In this document: positions 46,341 to 58,169 of the stretch, in pieces | Numbering within the stretch: the first letter of the stretch is position 1 | Layout of the letters: every line of letters starts with the position of its first letter | Assembly: GCF_018812025.1 (NCBI RefSeq) | Contig: NC_063049.1 | Coordinates: forward strand, 35,159,447-35,223,446 | Length of the DNA: 64,000 nt | Reading direction: 5' to 3' | Source of the DNA: Megalobrama amblycephala | Taxonomy: Eukaryota > Chordata > Actinopteri > Cypriniformes > Xenocyprididae | The notes under the pieces: model-generated | The model's database searches: none | Told to the model about the DNA's origin: nothing | The model's input: the letters and a program-made list of their open reading frames with translations, nothing else | Program-made: the position numbers and the translations under genes

Positions 46341-47567
46341 CACTGATCAGGCATAACATTATGACCACCTTCCTAATATTGTGTTGGTCCTCCTTTTGCT
46401 GCCAAAACAGCCCTGACCCATCGAGGAATGGAGTCCACTAGACCCCTGAAGGTGTGCTGTGGTATCTGGCACCAAGATGTTAGCAGCAGATCCTTTAAGT
46501 TCTGTAAGTTGAGAGGTGGAGCCTCCATGGATCTGACTTGTTTGTTCAGCACATCCCACAGATGCTCGATTGGATTGAGATCTGGGGAATTTGGAGGCCA
46601 AGTCAACACCTCAAACTTGTTGTGCTCCTCAAACCATTCCTGAACCATTTTTGCTTTTTGGCAGGGCGCATTATCCTGCTGAAAGAGGCCATAGCCACCA
46701 GGGAATACCGTTTCAATGAAAGGGTGTACATGGTCTGCAAGAATGCTTAGGTAGGTGGTACGTGTCAAAGTAACATCCAAATGGATGGCAGGACCCAAGG
46801 TTTCCCAGCAGAACATTGCCCACAGCATCACACTTCCTCCGCCGGCCTGCCTTCTTCCCATAGTGCATCCCGGTGCCACTTGTTCTCCAGGTAAGCAACG
46901 CACACGCACCCAGTTATCCATGTGATGTAAAAGAAAATGTGACTCATCAGACCAGGCCACCTTCTTCCATTGCTCCGTGGTCCAGTTCTGATGCTCACGT
47001 GCCCACTGTTGGTGCTTTCGGCGGTGGACAGAGGTCAGCATGGGCACCCTGACTGGTCTGCAGCTACTGTATACAGCCCCATACGCAACAAACTGTGATG
47101 CACTGTGTATTCTGACACCTTTCTATCAGAACCAGCATTAACTTCTTGAGCAATTTGAGCTACAGTAGCTCGTCTGTTGGATAAGACCACACAGGTCAGC
47201 CTTCGATCCTCACATGCATCAATGAGCCTTGGCCGACCATGACCCCGTCGCCAGTTCAACACTGTTCCTTCCTTGGAGCACTTTTGATAGATACTGACCA
47301 CTGCAGACTGGGAACACCCCACAAGAGCTGCATTTTTGGAGATGCTCTGACCCAGTCATCTAGCCATCACAATTTGGCCCTTGTCAAACTCACTCAAATG
47401 CTTACACTTACACTTACATTTTTTCCTGCTACAACACATCAACTTTGAGGACAAAATATTCACTTTCTGCCTAATATATCCCACCCACTAACAGGTGCCG
47501 TGATGAAGAGATAATCAGTGTTATTCACTTCACCTGCCAGTAGTCATAATGTTATGCCTGATTGGTG
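46341..47567 (-). mobile_element. Tc1-like transposon (CACTGATCAGGCATAACATT)
   Basis: Inverted ends CACTGATCAGGCATAACATT and its inverse ATGTTATGCCTGATTGGTG, with TA on the left side. It is about 1.23 kb and carries a transposase reading on the minus strand. Confidence 0.92.
46373..47400 (-). pseudogene. Tc1 transposase pseudogene, DDE domain intact
   Basis: The minus frame 47047-46373 (224 residues) contains VAWSDESHF (Asp 1), LFQQDNAPCQKAK (Asp 2) and SPDLNPIEHLWD (Glu 3, DD34E-like), so the catalytic triad is preserved. The HTH part (SQSAVVSIYQKCSKEGTVLN, HGRPRLIDACEDRR) is in a different frame; the switch is near 47070. An in-frame stop (TGA 47356-47358) breaks the N-terminus. Not functional as it stands. 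Confidence 0.88.
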
Positions 47568-47569
47568 GC

Positions 47570-49865
47570 ATATGACTAAATGAATTTAAACATCTTGGAC
47601 ACATCAGAGATACAAAAACTGGAAGAATGCGCTCCACAGCTTTGCAGTGAAAACTGAAGCAGGAAGTCATCAGTATACGCAAATGGTCTTTGCAAGGGCA
47701 GAATGGCTTCCACTGTGAAGTGAATGCAGCCCCCATACACAAAACTACTGGCTGTCAGCAAAGGCTGCCCCTGTCTTCTACCTTTCTCCATACAATATTT
47801 CAATGGGTCATTGATTGAGCAAGATTAGCCTTTTATGCAGCGTGGTATTAAAAGATGCCAATCTTCAGCTACCATTCATGTCAGCTGTGATGCCCAGCTG
47901 CCTGGCCTAGTCTAGCGACCATTCAGACCCAAGGCACAGTAATTGCATGTAATGCCGTCTATTGTAAGGGAAGCAATCACTGAAACTGGGCCGGATTTAC
48001 AATTGCATGTAAGTGTGTATGCTTGTGAAGACGGTAGTGTGGCAAGACGGCTAAGAAGATTGATTCATATTCTAACTAATATTCTCTGCTAAACTAATAT
48101 ACCCTATATATAAAACATATATACTATATATAAAACAGTGAAACATTTTACATTGTTACAAAAACATCTGAAATGAATGCTTTTCTTTTGAGCCTTGTAT
48201 TCATCAAACAATCCAAAACAATCAATCTATTTTTGAAGGTTCATGTGACACTGAAGCCTGGAGTAATGGCTGCTGAGATTTCAGCTTTGCCATCACAGAA
48301 ATAAATGATATTTTAAGACATATTAAAACAGAAAACAATTATTTTAAATTGTAATAATATTTCACAGCATCATGAAATTAGTTTTGTAAAATTTGTTCAT
48401 CTTATCAATGATTAATACACTAAGGAAAAATTCTAAGTTTGCCCCCTTTGCCACAGTGGAAAAATATCATGTTAAATCACTTACTTAAACGGTAATGTAA
48501 TGAGCCAAGCTGATAAAGTAGCCTACTGTACGTATTCTTATTTCAGTTAATGCAACTGAAAATGAACTGATAAATACCTGATTTTAGTTTGCAGTTGTCA
48601 ACACAGCTTCAACAACCCCAGCACAATGGTTAAAAAAATATAGACAAGAAATCCATGTGAAAAAAACAGCAATGTAGACATTGGAAAAGCAGTGGTACAA
48701 AATAGGCCGAGAGACAGTAAAACTGACAACTATCACACAGTTAGAGAAGAAACAGAAAGAAAACGGAACAAAGAAACAGAGGGGCCAGTGTGAAGGAAAG
48801 ACAAATAAAAAAAATGGTATCCAATAGACCAATAACAAACTGACAATCCACCTGCACACTTTAACAGATTTATAACACACCATGAAATGTGTTGCTGGAA
48901 AGGCCTGAAGAAAAGTTTCTCAAAAAAGCACAAGCACACAGAAGTCTCACAGAGGCTTAAAGCTTGAAAATGCTGAGAAAGTTGGAGGACAAAGATACAA
49001 ACAATTCATCCAGGGGCTTCAATATGTGCACATTTTCAAAAATCGCAAGTCAAGAAACAACTGCAACTAAATCCCACCACACAGCTCTTTCTAAATGGTA
49101 AAATCATTCTTCGTGCATGACAATCTGGCATGAAATACAAGTGACAACACTGTTTTGACTGGGAATAGTTTAAGAGGCCCAAAAGCAAATGGAATCTCTG
49201 GGAAGGACAAAAACAGAAAAAAGGCTGGTCTTCAGTTTTACAACAAAACCAACAAAAACACAGTCAGGGCCAGTGCAAGAAAAAAAAAAGAAGAGGATTT
49301 TCAAAAGCAAGATGAAGAGAGTCACGAAACAAGAGGGAACAAAGATATACTCAATGTCAAACTAAAATGAAGCTTTTCCTGAAGTTTAAGAAGGAAAGTC
49401 CACTGGTGAAGCTGTCATGTGCTGTGCTTTAAAAAAATTGTCCTTTTCAGGCTGTGATGCCAACTTCACTTGACAGAAACACTTGCTTATGCAAGATCTG
49501 TTTGGGGGATACGGCTAGTGGTTCAAAACATGTCTGTAGGCTTAGCTGCTCGCACAATATATGTGTGTGTGTGGGTCAGCACTCTGTTACAACCATTTCT
49601 ATATTTCAGAGATAAGAACTGCTGTTCATCACTTCTGTTGTTTAACAAGCCCAAACATTAACATATGTATCTTTACTGTGTGCATGATTCCACTGCTATA
49701 ATATTCAGTGTGATCTCATTAGTCATTCGTATGTAAAGTGCGATTCTGACACACATTTAACACTCTCTGAAACATACATTATTGATGTACTGACAGCATC
49801 TAAAACTGAAGTATTTTATGTTTAAACAAATTTAGAGAAGTATGTTTTCGAAACCTTATATAACA
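47570..49865. other. Intergenic with one repeat fragment
   Basis: About 48215-48375 (GGTTCATGTGACACTGAAGC, CAGCTTTGCCATCACAG, TTGTAATAATATTTCACAG) is an internal piece of the CACTACTGTTCAAAAG family. No gene seen. Confidence 0.5.
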
Positions 49866-50787
49866 TTAAAGGTGCCCTCGAATGAAAAATTGAATTTATC
49901 TTGGCATAGTCAAATAACAAGAGTTCAGTACATGGAAATGACATACAGTGAGTCTCAAACTCCATTGTTTCCTCCTTCTTATATAAATCTCATTTGTTTA
50001 AAAGACCTCCGAAGAACAGGCAAATCTCAACATAACACCGACTGTTACGTAACAGTCGGGGTGTACGCCCCAATATTGCAACATTATGAAAGGCATTAGA
50101 CAAGGGCAGAACGTCTAGATCAACGTCTGAATCAACAGACTAGGTAAGCAAGCAAGAACAACAGCGAAAAATGGCAGATGGGGCAATAATAACTGACATG
50201 ATCCATGATATCATGATATTTTTAGTGATATTTGTAAATTGCCTTTCTAAATGTTTCGTTAGCATGTTGCTAATGCATTGTTAAATGTGGTTAAAGTTAC
50301 CATCGTTTCTTACTGTATTCACGGAGACAAGAGCCGTCGCTATTTTCATTTTTAAACACTTGCAGTCTGTATAATGCATTAACACAACTTCATTCTTTAT
50401 AAATCTCTCCAACAGTGTAGCATTAGCCGTTAGCCACGGAGCACTATCAAACTCATTCAGAATCAAATGTAAACAATATAACAGTATACAATACTCACAT
50501 AATCCGACGCATGCATGCCGCATGCATGACGAACACTTTGTAAAGATCCATTTGAGGGTTATATTAGCTGTGTAAACTTTGTTTATGCACTGTTCAAGGC
50601 AAGCGCGAGCTCCGTGGGCGTGGAGCACGAGAATTAAAGGGCCAGTAGCCCTGAATCGGCTCATTTATAACGATGCCCCAAAATAGGCAGTTAAAAAAAT
50701 GAATTAAAAAAAAAAATCTATGGGGTATTTTAAGCTGAAATTTCACAGACACATTCAGGGGACACCTTAGACTTATATTACATCTTT
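49866..50787 (-). mobile_element. TTAA-bounded MITE, AGGTGCCC family, copy 3, truncated
   Basis: Inverse of 3920-4890, starting TTAAAGGTGCCC at 49866. Similarity stops at ATTACATCTT (about 50787), so the last 30 bp and the second terminus are missing, replaced by a T/A run. Confidence 0.85.
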
Positions 50788-50860
50788 TTTTTAAAAAAAA
50801 GTATAGCATCAAATAATGATAAAACATATCATTTAAACATGACATCAGATTACACCTGAC

Positions 50861-50981
50861 CAAAGTTCTGCTTGCCCGGTGGACTGAGGCCTGAGATCCT
50901 TTGACAAATGGTGTCCACCTCAGTCTGGTAGTCATGAAGATCTAAGGCCAGGATCAGCCTCCTGTTGCTGACACAATCTCT
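50861..50981 (-). CDS. Candidate exon of an unrecognised gene
   Basis: The minus strand has a pyrimidine-rich acceptor (GTTCTGGTCTTCAG) before 50981 and a possible donor (TTTG|GTCAGG) at 50861. The open frame encodes RDCVSNRRLILALDLHDYQT followed by EVDTICQRISGLSPPGKQNF. Composition looks protein-like and GC is higher than the neighbourhood. If not spliced, the frame runs from an ATG at 51023 to a TAA at 50850. I do not recognise the family. Confidence 0.35.
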
Positions 50982-51199
50982 CTGAAGACCAGAACACACC
51001 GACACACTCATAGACTGCAGCATCCAGATATACCGGGTTCAAAAATGAAACCGATGGAAAAATTCTCTCACTGATGCCTAAAAACAAAGGCGGCATATAT
51101 GTGCACTTATATTTAATTTATTTCATGTTTCAAATTCAGCTTCAAGTGTTTCAGCTTCAAATAAGGCACTACTGCAAGCACCTTTTGAATATAAATATA

Positions 51200-52339
51200 C
51201 ACTCACCGGCCACTTTATTAGGAACACCTCGCTTGTATTGGGTTGAACCCTTTATTTGCATTCAGAACTGCCTTAATTCTTCATGGCATAAATTCAACAA
51301 GGTACTGGAAACATTCCTCAGAGATTTTGGTCCATATTGATATGATAGCCTCAGACAGTTGCAGCAGATTTGTCGGCTGTACATCCATGATGAGAATTTC
51401 CCATTCCGCCACATCCCTAAGGTGCTCTATTGGATTGAGATCTGGTGACTGTGGAGACCATTTGAGTATAGTGAACTCATTGTCATGTTCAAGAAACAGT
51501 TTGAGATGATTTGAGCTTTGTGACACGTTATCGTAGCCATCAGAAGATGGGTATACTATAATCCTAATGGGATGGACATGGTCAGCAACAATACTTGGGT
51601 AGGCTGTGGTGTTTAAATAATGCTCAATTGGTACTAAGGGGCCCAAAGTGTGCCAAGAAAACATCCCCCACACCATTACACCAGCAGCCTGATACATACA
51701 AGGTAGAATGGATCCATGCTTTCATGTTGTTACACCATCTGAATGCCACAGCAGAAAACGTGACTCATCATCAGACCAGGCAACGTTTTTCACAATCTTC
51801 TATTGTCCAATTTTGGTGAGCCCGTGCAAATTCTAACCTGTTCTGACAGGAGTGGCACCCGGTGTGGTCTTCTGATTCTGTAGCCCATCTGCTTCAAGGC
51901 TTGATATGTTGTGCATTCAGAGATGCTCTTCTGCAGACCTCAGTTGTAACAAGTAGTTATTTGAGTAACTGTTGACTTTTTAACACAATCCAGTCTGGCC
52001 ATTCTCCTCTGACCTCTGGCATCAAACAAGGCATTTTCGCCCACAGAACTGCCACTCATTGCATACTTTCTCTTTTTCGGACCATTCTATGTAAACCCTT
52101 GAAATGGTTGTGCGTGAAAATCTCAGTAGATCAGCAGTTTATGAAAAACTCAGACCCGTCCGTCTGGCACCAACAACCTTGCCATGTTCACAAATCACTT
52201 TCTTCTCCATTCTGATGCTCAGTTTGAACTTCAGCAAATCGTCTTGACCATGCACTGACAAATGCACTGAGTTGCTGTCATCTGATTGGCTGATTAGATA
52301 TTTGTGTTAACGTGCAGTTGAACAGGTGGCCATTGAGTG
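51200..52339 (-). mobile_element. Tc1-like transposon (CACTCACCGGCCACTTTATT)
   Basis: Ends CACTCACCGGCCACTTTATT and the inverse GGTGGCCATTGAGTG with TA on each side (51198-51199, 52340-52341). About 1.14 kb. Confidence 0.88.
51281..52230 (-). pseudogene. Degenerate Tc1 transposase
   Basis: The minus frame 51697-51281 shows GVMVWGMFSWHTLGPLVPI and SPQSPDLNPIEHLRDV (third acidic residue region). The second Asp block is degraded (YDNVSQSSNHLK) and the N-terminal part is broken. Confidence 0.82.
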
Positions 52340-52341
52340 TA

Positions 52342-53548
52342 TATACATTACCATTCAAAAGTTTGGAATCTATTGTGAGTTGAATCTCCCATGGAGCTGT
52401 AGGCCTATTTATACACCAAAAGTGTCACTTTTAAGGTTCCATCTCAGTGACTTGGAAGGCAGCTGTCTATTTTGAAATGGAGCTTTAGCGATCATGTAAG
52501 AAACACATTGCTGCTCCTGATAAAGAAGTCACTAGTATAATATATCATTACACTACATACACATCTAATTTTTTGATCATTTTAAAAGGAATATTTCTCC
52601 CAGTTTCCAAGAAAACTGCAAACACTTGAATGAACTGCAAAACTGTATTAGCAATCGTACAGCATATCCCTATGGGAAGACAAAAAGCCTGTGTGCGGGC
52701 CACCATTAATTATAGCCATCGCAAAGAGTGAACAAAGAGGAAACTAAAAATGCACATGGTATTTTTACACCACTCATTATCCTTATTTATCCTTTCAAAA
52801 ATAACAAAAGGCATCACTGAAATGCAGTCTAATTTTCTTCTCCATTGTCTCCAATTTTATTACCATCATTCTGTTTGCAATCTTCCCCAGAGTTTCCTCT
52901 GGAAGCAGGACTGACTTCAGGTGAAATCATAAAGCTTTTTATGTATGAAGACAAAAGAATCCAACACTGTGAACACTGCTGATCCTGTTGACAATCACTC
53001 ACAAATCATTTTTGATTGGTAGGAATACAGAATGCTTAGTCCTTCTGTTATTTCTGACTTATTATCCTTTATCTTTTTGAACAAGTTGAACTTTATTTTA
53101 ATGTGTAGCAGACAATCAAAAACTTCAAACAAAGTTACAATACAAGGTTTTTAACAACTCTCCATTGGTCTATCTGTCTGGATCTCTGCCTTTAAAGCTC
53201 TACTGTGTATAACAATAACAAGATAAAAGGACACTTTCTTACAGTCAAGGTTTTTAAAACTACAGAGATTTTGATTAAAGATTATGAGGGCACAAGATTT
53301 AAAAAAAAAAAAAAAAAAAAAAAACCTGATGTGCACAGATAAATCATTTATAATAAATACTGCAATATTGCATAAAGTTTGTCTTGACAAACTTTTCTTG
53401 ATAATAACGTGCTGGTAGTTTGCACAGGATGGTAACAAAGAACATTTTAGTCACTTAATTCTTCTCATTTAAAGCACTGCCGCTCAAGTCACTATATTAG
53501 CACTTGTGTACAAATTCACTGCCTTTTACAGACAATTACTGACAGACT
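52342..53548. other. Intergenic with A-run
   Basis: No gene recognised; (A)n about 53300-53323. Confidence 0.5.
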
Positions 53549-55540
53549 TTAAGGGGTCGTTTACACAATATTTTCAGCTAAAAAAAAAAAAAAAAATTAC
53601 GCATTTTGACCATTTATTTACACGACAACAATGTATTGAGGGCCTGAAAATGCAAGCTTTTGAAAAGTTTTTTAAAAAAAAAAATGATACCATTATCCTC
53701 TCCATGTCAATGTTAATTTCATTAACGAAAACTATGACGAAAAATGTTCGTTGACGACCTTTATTCCATGACAAAGACGAGACGATGAGAGACGACACCA
53801 ATTTCATTTAACGATGATGTGACTAAAACAACACGTGCAATATTGTTGATGAAAAAAGACGAGACTGAAATGTGGCTAAAAGACTAAAAACTTTACCAAA
53901 ATCACTCTTTTGAAATCACTTTTTGTTTTTGTGGAATAAAGGAGAAAAAAACATTACAGACCGTTTTTACGAGCGTTCATGCTTACGGTTGCCAGATTTC
54001 CAGAATTTAAACCCCCCAATCTGAGCTTTTCTGTTAAAAGAACACGTTTTACTTAATCTTTGCAATCTGGACTAAAATATGAAAGACAAAAATGACTAAA
54101 ATGTGACTAAGACTAAAGAGCATTTTTGTCTGAAAATAAATAAATCAAAAATAACTGCCAAAATTAACACTGCTCCATGTAAACTAAAAAAAAAAGGGAA
54201 TTTGTGAAAATGGTGACGTCATGTGCATGTTTTTTATGCGTTCAGTCTATCCACCTTATTTTTTCAATGCCAAAGTAGGGCGTTTTCTGTTAAAGTGCGA
54301 GTTTTCCAATTTATTAACTGCTACGGGGAAATAATGAGAAGTATATCAAAGTGCAGTGAACTGTAAAACTGTTTGCGTTACAACCCAGCGTGTTTATAAT
54401 TAAAGGGTTAGTTCACCCAAAAATGAAAATCATGTCATTAATTACCCTCATGTCGATCCACACCCGTAAGACCTTCATTCATCTTCGGAACACAAATTAA
54501 GATATTTTTGATAAAATCTGATGGCTCAGTGAGGCCTGCATCGACAGCAATAACACTCCCTTTTTCAATGCCCAGAAAGCTACTAAAAACACATTTAAAA
54601 CATTCATTTGACTACAAAGGTTCAACCTTAATATTATAAAGCGACTAGAATACTTTTTGTGCGCCGAAAATAGCAAAATAGCGGCTTTATTCAACAATAT
54701 CTAGTGAAGGGCGATTTCAAAACACTGCTTCATGAAGCTTCGAAGCTTTGCGAATCATTTGTTTCGAATCAGTTGTTCAGAGCGCCAAAATCCCATGATT
54801 TCAGTAAACGCGGCTTCATTACGTCATAAGTGTTTTGAAACTTCAATAGTTCACGTGACTTTGGCAGTTTGATACATGCTCCGAACCACTGAATCGAAAC
54901 AAATGATTTGCTAAGCTTCGAAGCTTCATGAAGCAGTGTTTTGAAATCGCCCAAAAAGTATTCTCGTCGCTTTATAATATTATAGTTGAACCACTGTAGT
55001 TAAATTAACTGTTTTAAATATGTTTTTAGTAGTTTTCTGGGCATTGAAAAAGGGAGTGTTATTGCTGGCGATGCATGCCTCACTGAGCCATCGAATTTTA
55101 TCAAAAATATCTTAATTTGTGTTCCGAAAATGAACGAAGATAGTACAGATGTAAAATGACATGAGGGTGAGTAATAAATGACATAGTTTTCATTTTTGGG
55201 TGAACTATAATACAATAATATGGTAAGAAATACCAGTTTCCAATATCAAGCAGCAAAACAAGCTGTTTGTACAGCTAAAAATAACTGGAAGTGAATGACA
55301 CTGGAAGCCAGACACATTGAATTGCCACTCTTATCTGAAAAATAAGGTGGATTAGAGTGTAATATTTCTTTACAAAGTGACATCGCCAACTACTGGCCTG
55401 GCATAGTAAGCATTTTTAGTCGTTTTTATGGACCCATGTGAACGGGGATCGTTTTGACAATGTCGTTGTCTGTACGTGGAAAAGGCAAAGGAAAACTTTC
55501 CCATTTTTAGTACATTGTTGTTGTGTAAACATACAGTACC
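53549..55540 (+). mobile_element. TTAA-ended repeat (GGGGTCGTTTACAC) split by fold-back H
   Basis: Left TTAAGGGGTCGTTTACACAA; right TTGTTGTGTAAACATAC is a degenerate inverse. Internal TTTATGGACCCATGTGAACG belongs to this common fish repeat. The right boundary is approximate. Confidence 0.5.
54400..55209. mobile_element. Fold-back TTAA element H
   Basis: Left TTAAAGGGTTAGTTCACCC; right GGGTGAACTATAAT has lost the last bases. Arms share AGTGAGGCCTGCAT/ATGCATGCCTCACT and GCTTCATGAAGCTTCGAAGC-type segments. Confidence 0.86.
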
Positions 55541-55594
55541 ATAAATCACTTACAACGAAAAAACTAGTAAGAAAAATATCTTCTTTGTTCTACA

Positions 55595-55671
55595 GAATAA
55601 CATAAGTCATACAGGTTTGGAATAACGTGAGGGTGAGTAAATGATTATCATTGGGTGAACTATTACTTTAA
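55595..55671 (-). repeat. Solo arm of the fold-back family
   Basis: AAGTCATACAGGTTTGGAAT, GAGGGTGAGTAAATGA and GGGTGAACTATTACTTTAA; one arm only. Confidence 0.6.
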
Positions 55672-55925
55672 GTGCCACAAGATCAAGGACAATAAACCTG
55701 AATTGACTCTGATGTCACGGGAGGGTCATTAGGCTCATACGAGATGTGCTGAGGTACATCTCAGCGGTGGTCCAGTCCTGCTGTGTTTCCCATCATTCAT
55801 TCTAGCTGAGAGTCTGTGCTGTGGCCTGAGATCGCAGAGAGATCCTTTTGACAAATGACTGGCGGTGTAGAAGAGCTCTGGATTGAGCCCAGGATCTGTG
55901 TCTGCTGTCATGCACTCTCTCTGGA

Positions 55926-55942
55926 CACACACACACACACAC
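55926..55942 (+). repeat. (AC)n microsatellite
   Basis: Eight AC units. Confidence 0.8.
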
Positions 55943-55974
55943 ATCCACACACTCCGTGAAGCAGAGCTACTCAC

Positions 55975-56061
55975 CACGCGGCCTCGGGCCAATTTTTGTG
56001 GCTTGCGTGATGCTGTCATCATTGTGGCAATCACAACTGCAATAATCACAAACATGTCATC
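55975..56061 (-). CDS. Candidate transmembrane exon of an unrecognised gene
   Basis: Minus strand: acceptor TTATTATTATGGTAG, 29 open codons in phase 0, donor GTG|GTGAGT. The peptide DDMFVIIAVVIATMMTASRK followed by PQKLARGRV looks like a membrane segment with a basic stop-transfer. Its phase is compatible with the candidate exon at 50861-50981, 5 kb downstream on the same strand. Chance cannot be excluded. Confidence 0.3.
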
Positions 56062-56610
56062 CTACCATAATAATAAGGAGCAGCTTGGCGGTATGACAAA
56101 ATATACTGTGTGACAGCCCAAATGTACATCAAACGGATAAGGTATATATTTTAATTTGTAAAATATTTAAAGGGATAGTTCACCCAAAAATGAAAAGTTT
56201 ATGTTTATTTGCTTACCCCCAGGGCATCCAAGATGTTTGTTTCTTCAGTAGAACACAAATGATGATTTTTAACTCCAACCGTTGCGGTCTGTCAGCCGTA
56301 TAATGAGTGTCAATGGTAACAAAATCTATGAGAGTAAAAAAAACATGCACAGGCAAATCCAAATTAAACCCTGCGGCTCGTGATGACACATTGATGTCCT
56401 AAGCCACGAAACGATCGGTTTGTGTGAGAAACCGAACAGTATTTATGTATTTTTTTACCTCTAATACACCACTATGTCCAACTGCCTTGAGCGCGCACAC
56501 AGCATCCGGTGCGTGAGGAGTGTACGTGCTAGTTTACGCAAGCGCCGGAAGTGATCTCTCGCGCGTATACGTCACTCATTGTTTACACAGTGCACAAACA
56601 TTGTAGGTAC

Positions 56611-57114
56611 GATGGCTAATCAAAATGGTACTTATTTGCGCTTATACGGATTGTTCAAACCGACAGTGTTTCCCAACCCTGTTCCTGGAGGCACACCAAC
56701 AGTGCACATTTTGGATGTCTCCCTTATCTGGCCCATATATTTCTGGTCTTGGAGTCTCTACTAATGAGCTGATGAGCTGAATCAGGTGTGTCTGATTAGG
56801 AAGAGTTGGAAAATGTGTAGTGTTGGTGTGCCTCCAGGAACAGGGTTGGGAAACACTGAACTAAAAGATTACGTTTTCTCGCACATACTCATTCGGGAGT
56901 GGTGACTTTCCACGTATTCCCAACTTCTGAGCCTGCTCGCCTGAAGTTATGGTTGATTGCTCTTCGGCTGGATATCAACACACCCATTAATGTCCTAAAG
57001 TTGTTGAGCGTCTGCAGCAATCATTTTTCCCCTTATGATTTTACATACCCAGGAGAGGATCACGTACGACTTAAACCATCAGCTGTGCCTATGGTTTTTC
57101 CACATCCAACTGAG
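56611..57114 (+). pseudogene. THAP-domain exon(s), interrupted by a MITE
   Basis: From about 56899 the frame reads VVTFHVFPTSEPARLKLWLI, then VCSNHFSPYDF and HVRLKPSAVPMVFPHPTE. These are the Phe-Pro, Trp, Cys-x2-His and AVPT-like elements of a THAP zinc finger, whose role is DNA binding. The first Cys pair is not visible. The exon ends GAG|GTATGT at 57114, a good donor. A possible first exon (ATG at 56611, ATGGCTAATCAAAATGG) is separated from it by a palindromic MITE inserted at 56664-56858. Whether this is a captured host exon or a relic of a THAP-type (Kolobok/P-like) transposase cannot be decided by eye. Confidence 0.7.
56664..56858. mobile_element. Palindromic MITE (CAGTGTTTCCCAACCC), nested
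   Basis: CAGTGTTTCCCAACCCTGTT and its inverse AACAGGGTTGGGAAACACTG form perfect ends; further inward CCTGGAGGCACACCAACA also pairs. 195 bp. Target duplication not evident. Confidence 0.88.
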
Positions 57115-57659
57115 GTATGTGAACAAGATCTTTGTATGGTTTTATTTGTGAAGCGGCCCTTACGAAAAGTAACTAAATAAAATGAAGTTAATGTAATAAA
57201 TGTAATAATGTAATAAAACCATGTTTTTTAGTGGTTTACTTCCATTTGTATAACAATTGTTGTACTACAGGCACCATGTTTAAACTACGCCAGAGTGCGT
57301 ACACACCTCACGCACTGGTTGCCGTGCGCGTGCTCAAGGCAGTTGGACATAGTGGTGTATTAGAGGTAAACAAAAATTATATAAATACTGTTCGGATTCT
57401 CGCACAAACCAGTCGTTTCATGTCTTCGGACATCAATGTGTCGTCACGAGCCGCAGGGTTTAATTCAGATTTGTCTGTGCATGTTTTTTTTTACTCTCAT
57501 AGATTTTGTTACCATTGCCATGCATTATACGACTGACAAACGGCAACGGTTGGAGTTAAAAATCATCTTTTGTGTTCTACTGAAGAAACAAAGTCACCTA
57601 CATCTTGGATGCCCTGGGGGTAAGCAGATAAACATCAAATTATCCCTTTAATGTAGTGG

Positions 57660-58010
57660 ATTAAAATACACATTACCAGTTACGTAAATAATTTCCAAAT
57701 TATCACAGTAAAAAACATCTTTTGCTATTATATGTAGAAAGGTGTGCTGATGACTTGCTAAATTGGTATCTATTAACTTGCTTGCAATATGGATGTCTTG
57801 CTTTCAACAATCATTTACACAATTACAGCTCTGTTACATAATTTTGAGAGTTGCCTACTTAGGGTTTGTTCACACTTGTAGTTCACTTCTCTTAAGGATA
57901 AGTTCAACCTGATCGTATATCTTTTTTGACATATTTTGTGAAAGAATTAACTGAACATCCAAAACAATGTTGTGTGCTGGGATAAAATAGATGTGTGTGT
58001 GTATATATAT
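57660..58010. other. Intergenic, nothing recognised
   Basis: AT-rich sequence leading into the AT microsatellite. Confidence 0.5.
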
Positions 58011-58011
58011 A

Positions 58012-58072
58012 TTGGATTATATTATATACATTATATATAATTATAATTATATAATATATATATAATTATATA

Positions 58073-58168
<96 letters not shown>
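58012..58168 (+). repeat. Long (AT)n microsatellite
   Basis: Imperfect AT from about 58012, then an uninterrupted AT/TA run of about 75 bp (58079-58153), followed by ACACAC. Confidence 0.96.
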
Positions 58169-58169
58169 C

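Larger units (their letters stand above)
56167..57651 (+). mobile_element. Fold-back TTAA element I carrying a THAP exon
   Basis: Ends TTAAAGGGATAGTTCACCC and (inverse) AATTATCCCTTTAA. Arms 56167-56527 and 57296-57651 are inverted copies (CATCCAAGATGT, CCAACCGTTGC, GATGTCC, CCAACTGCCTTGAGC against their inverses). Unlike its relatives, whose spacers are short, it has a 770-bp middle that contains a THAP-domain exon and a nested 195-bp MITE. Confidence 0.85.
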
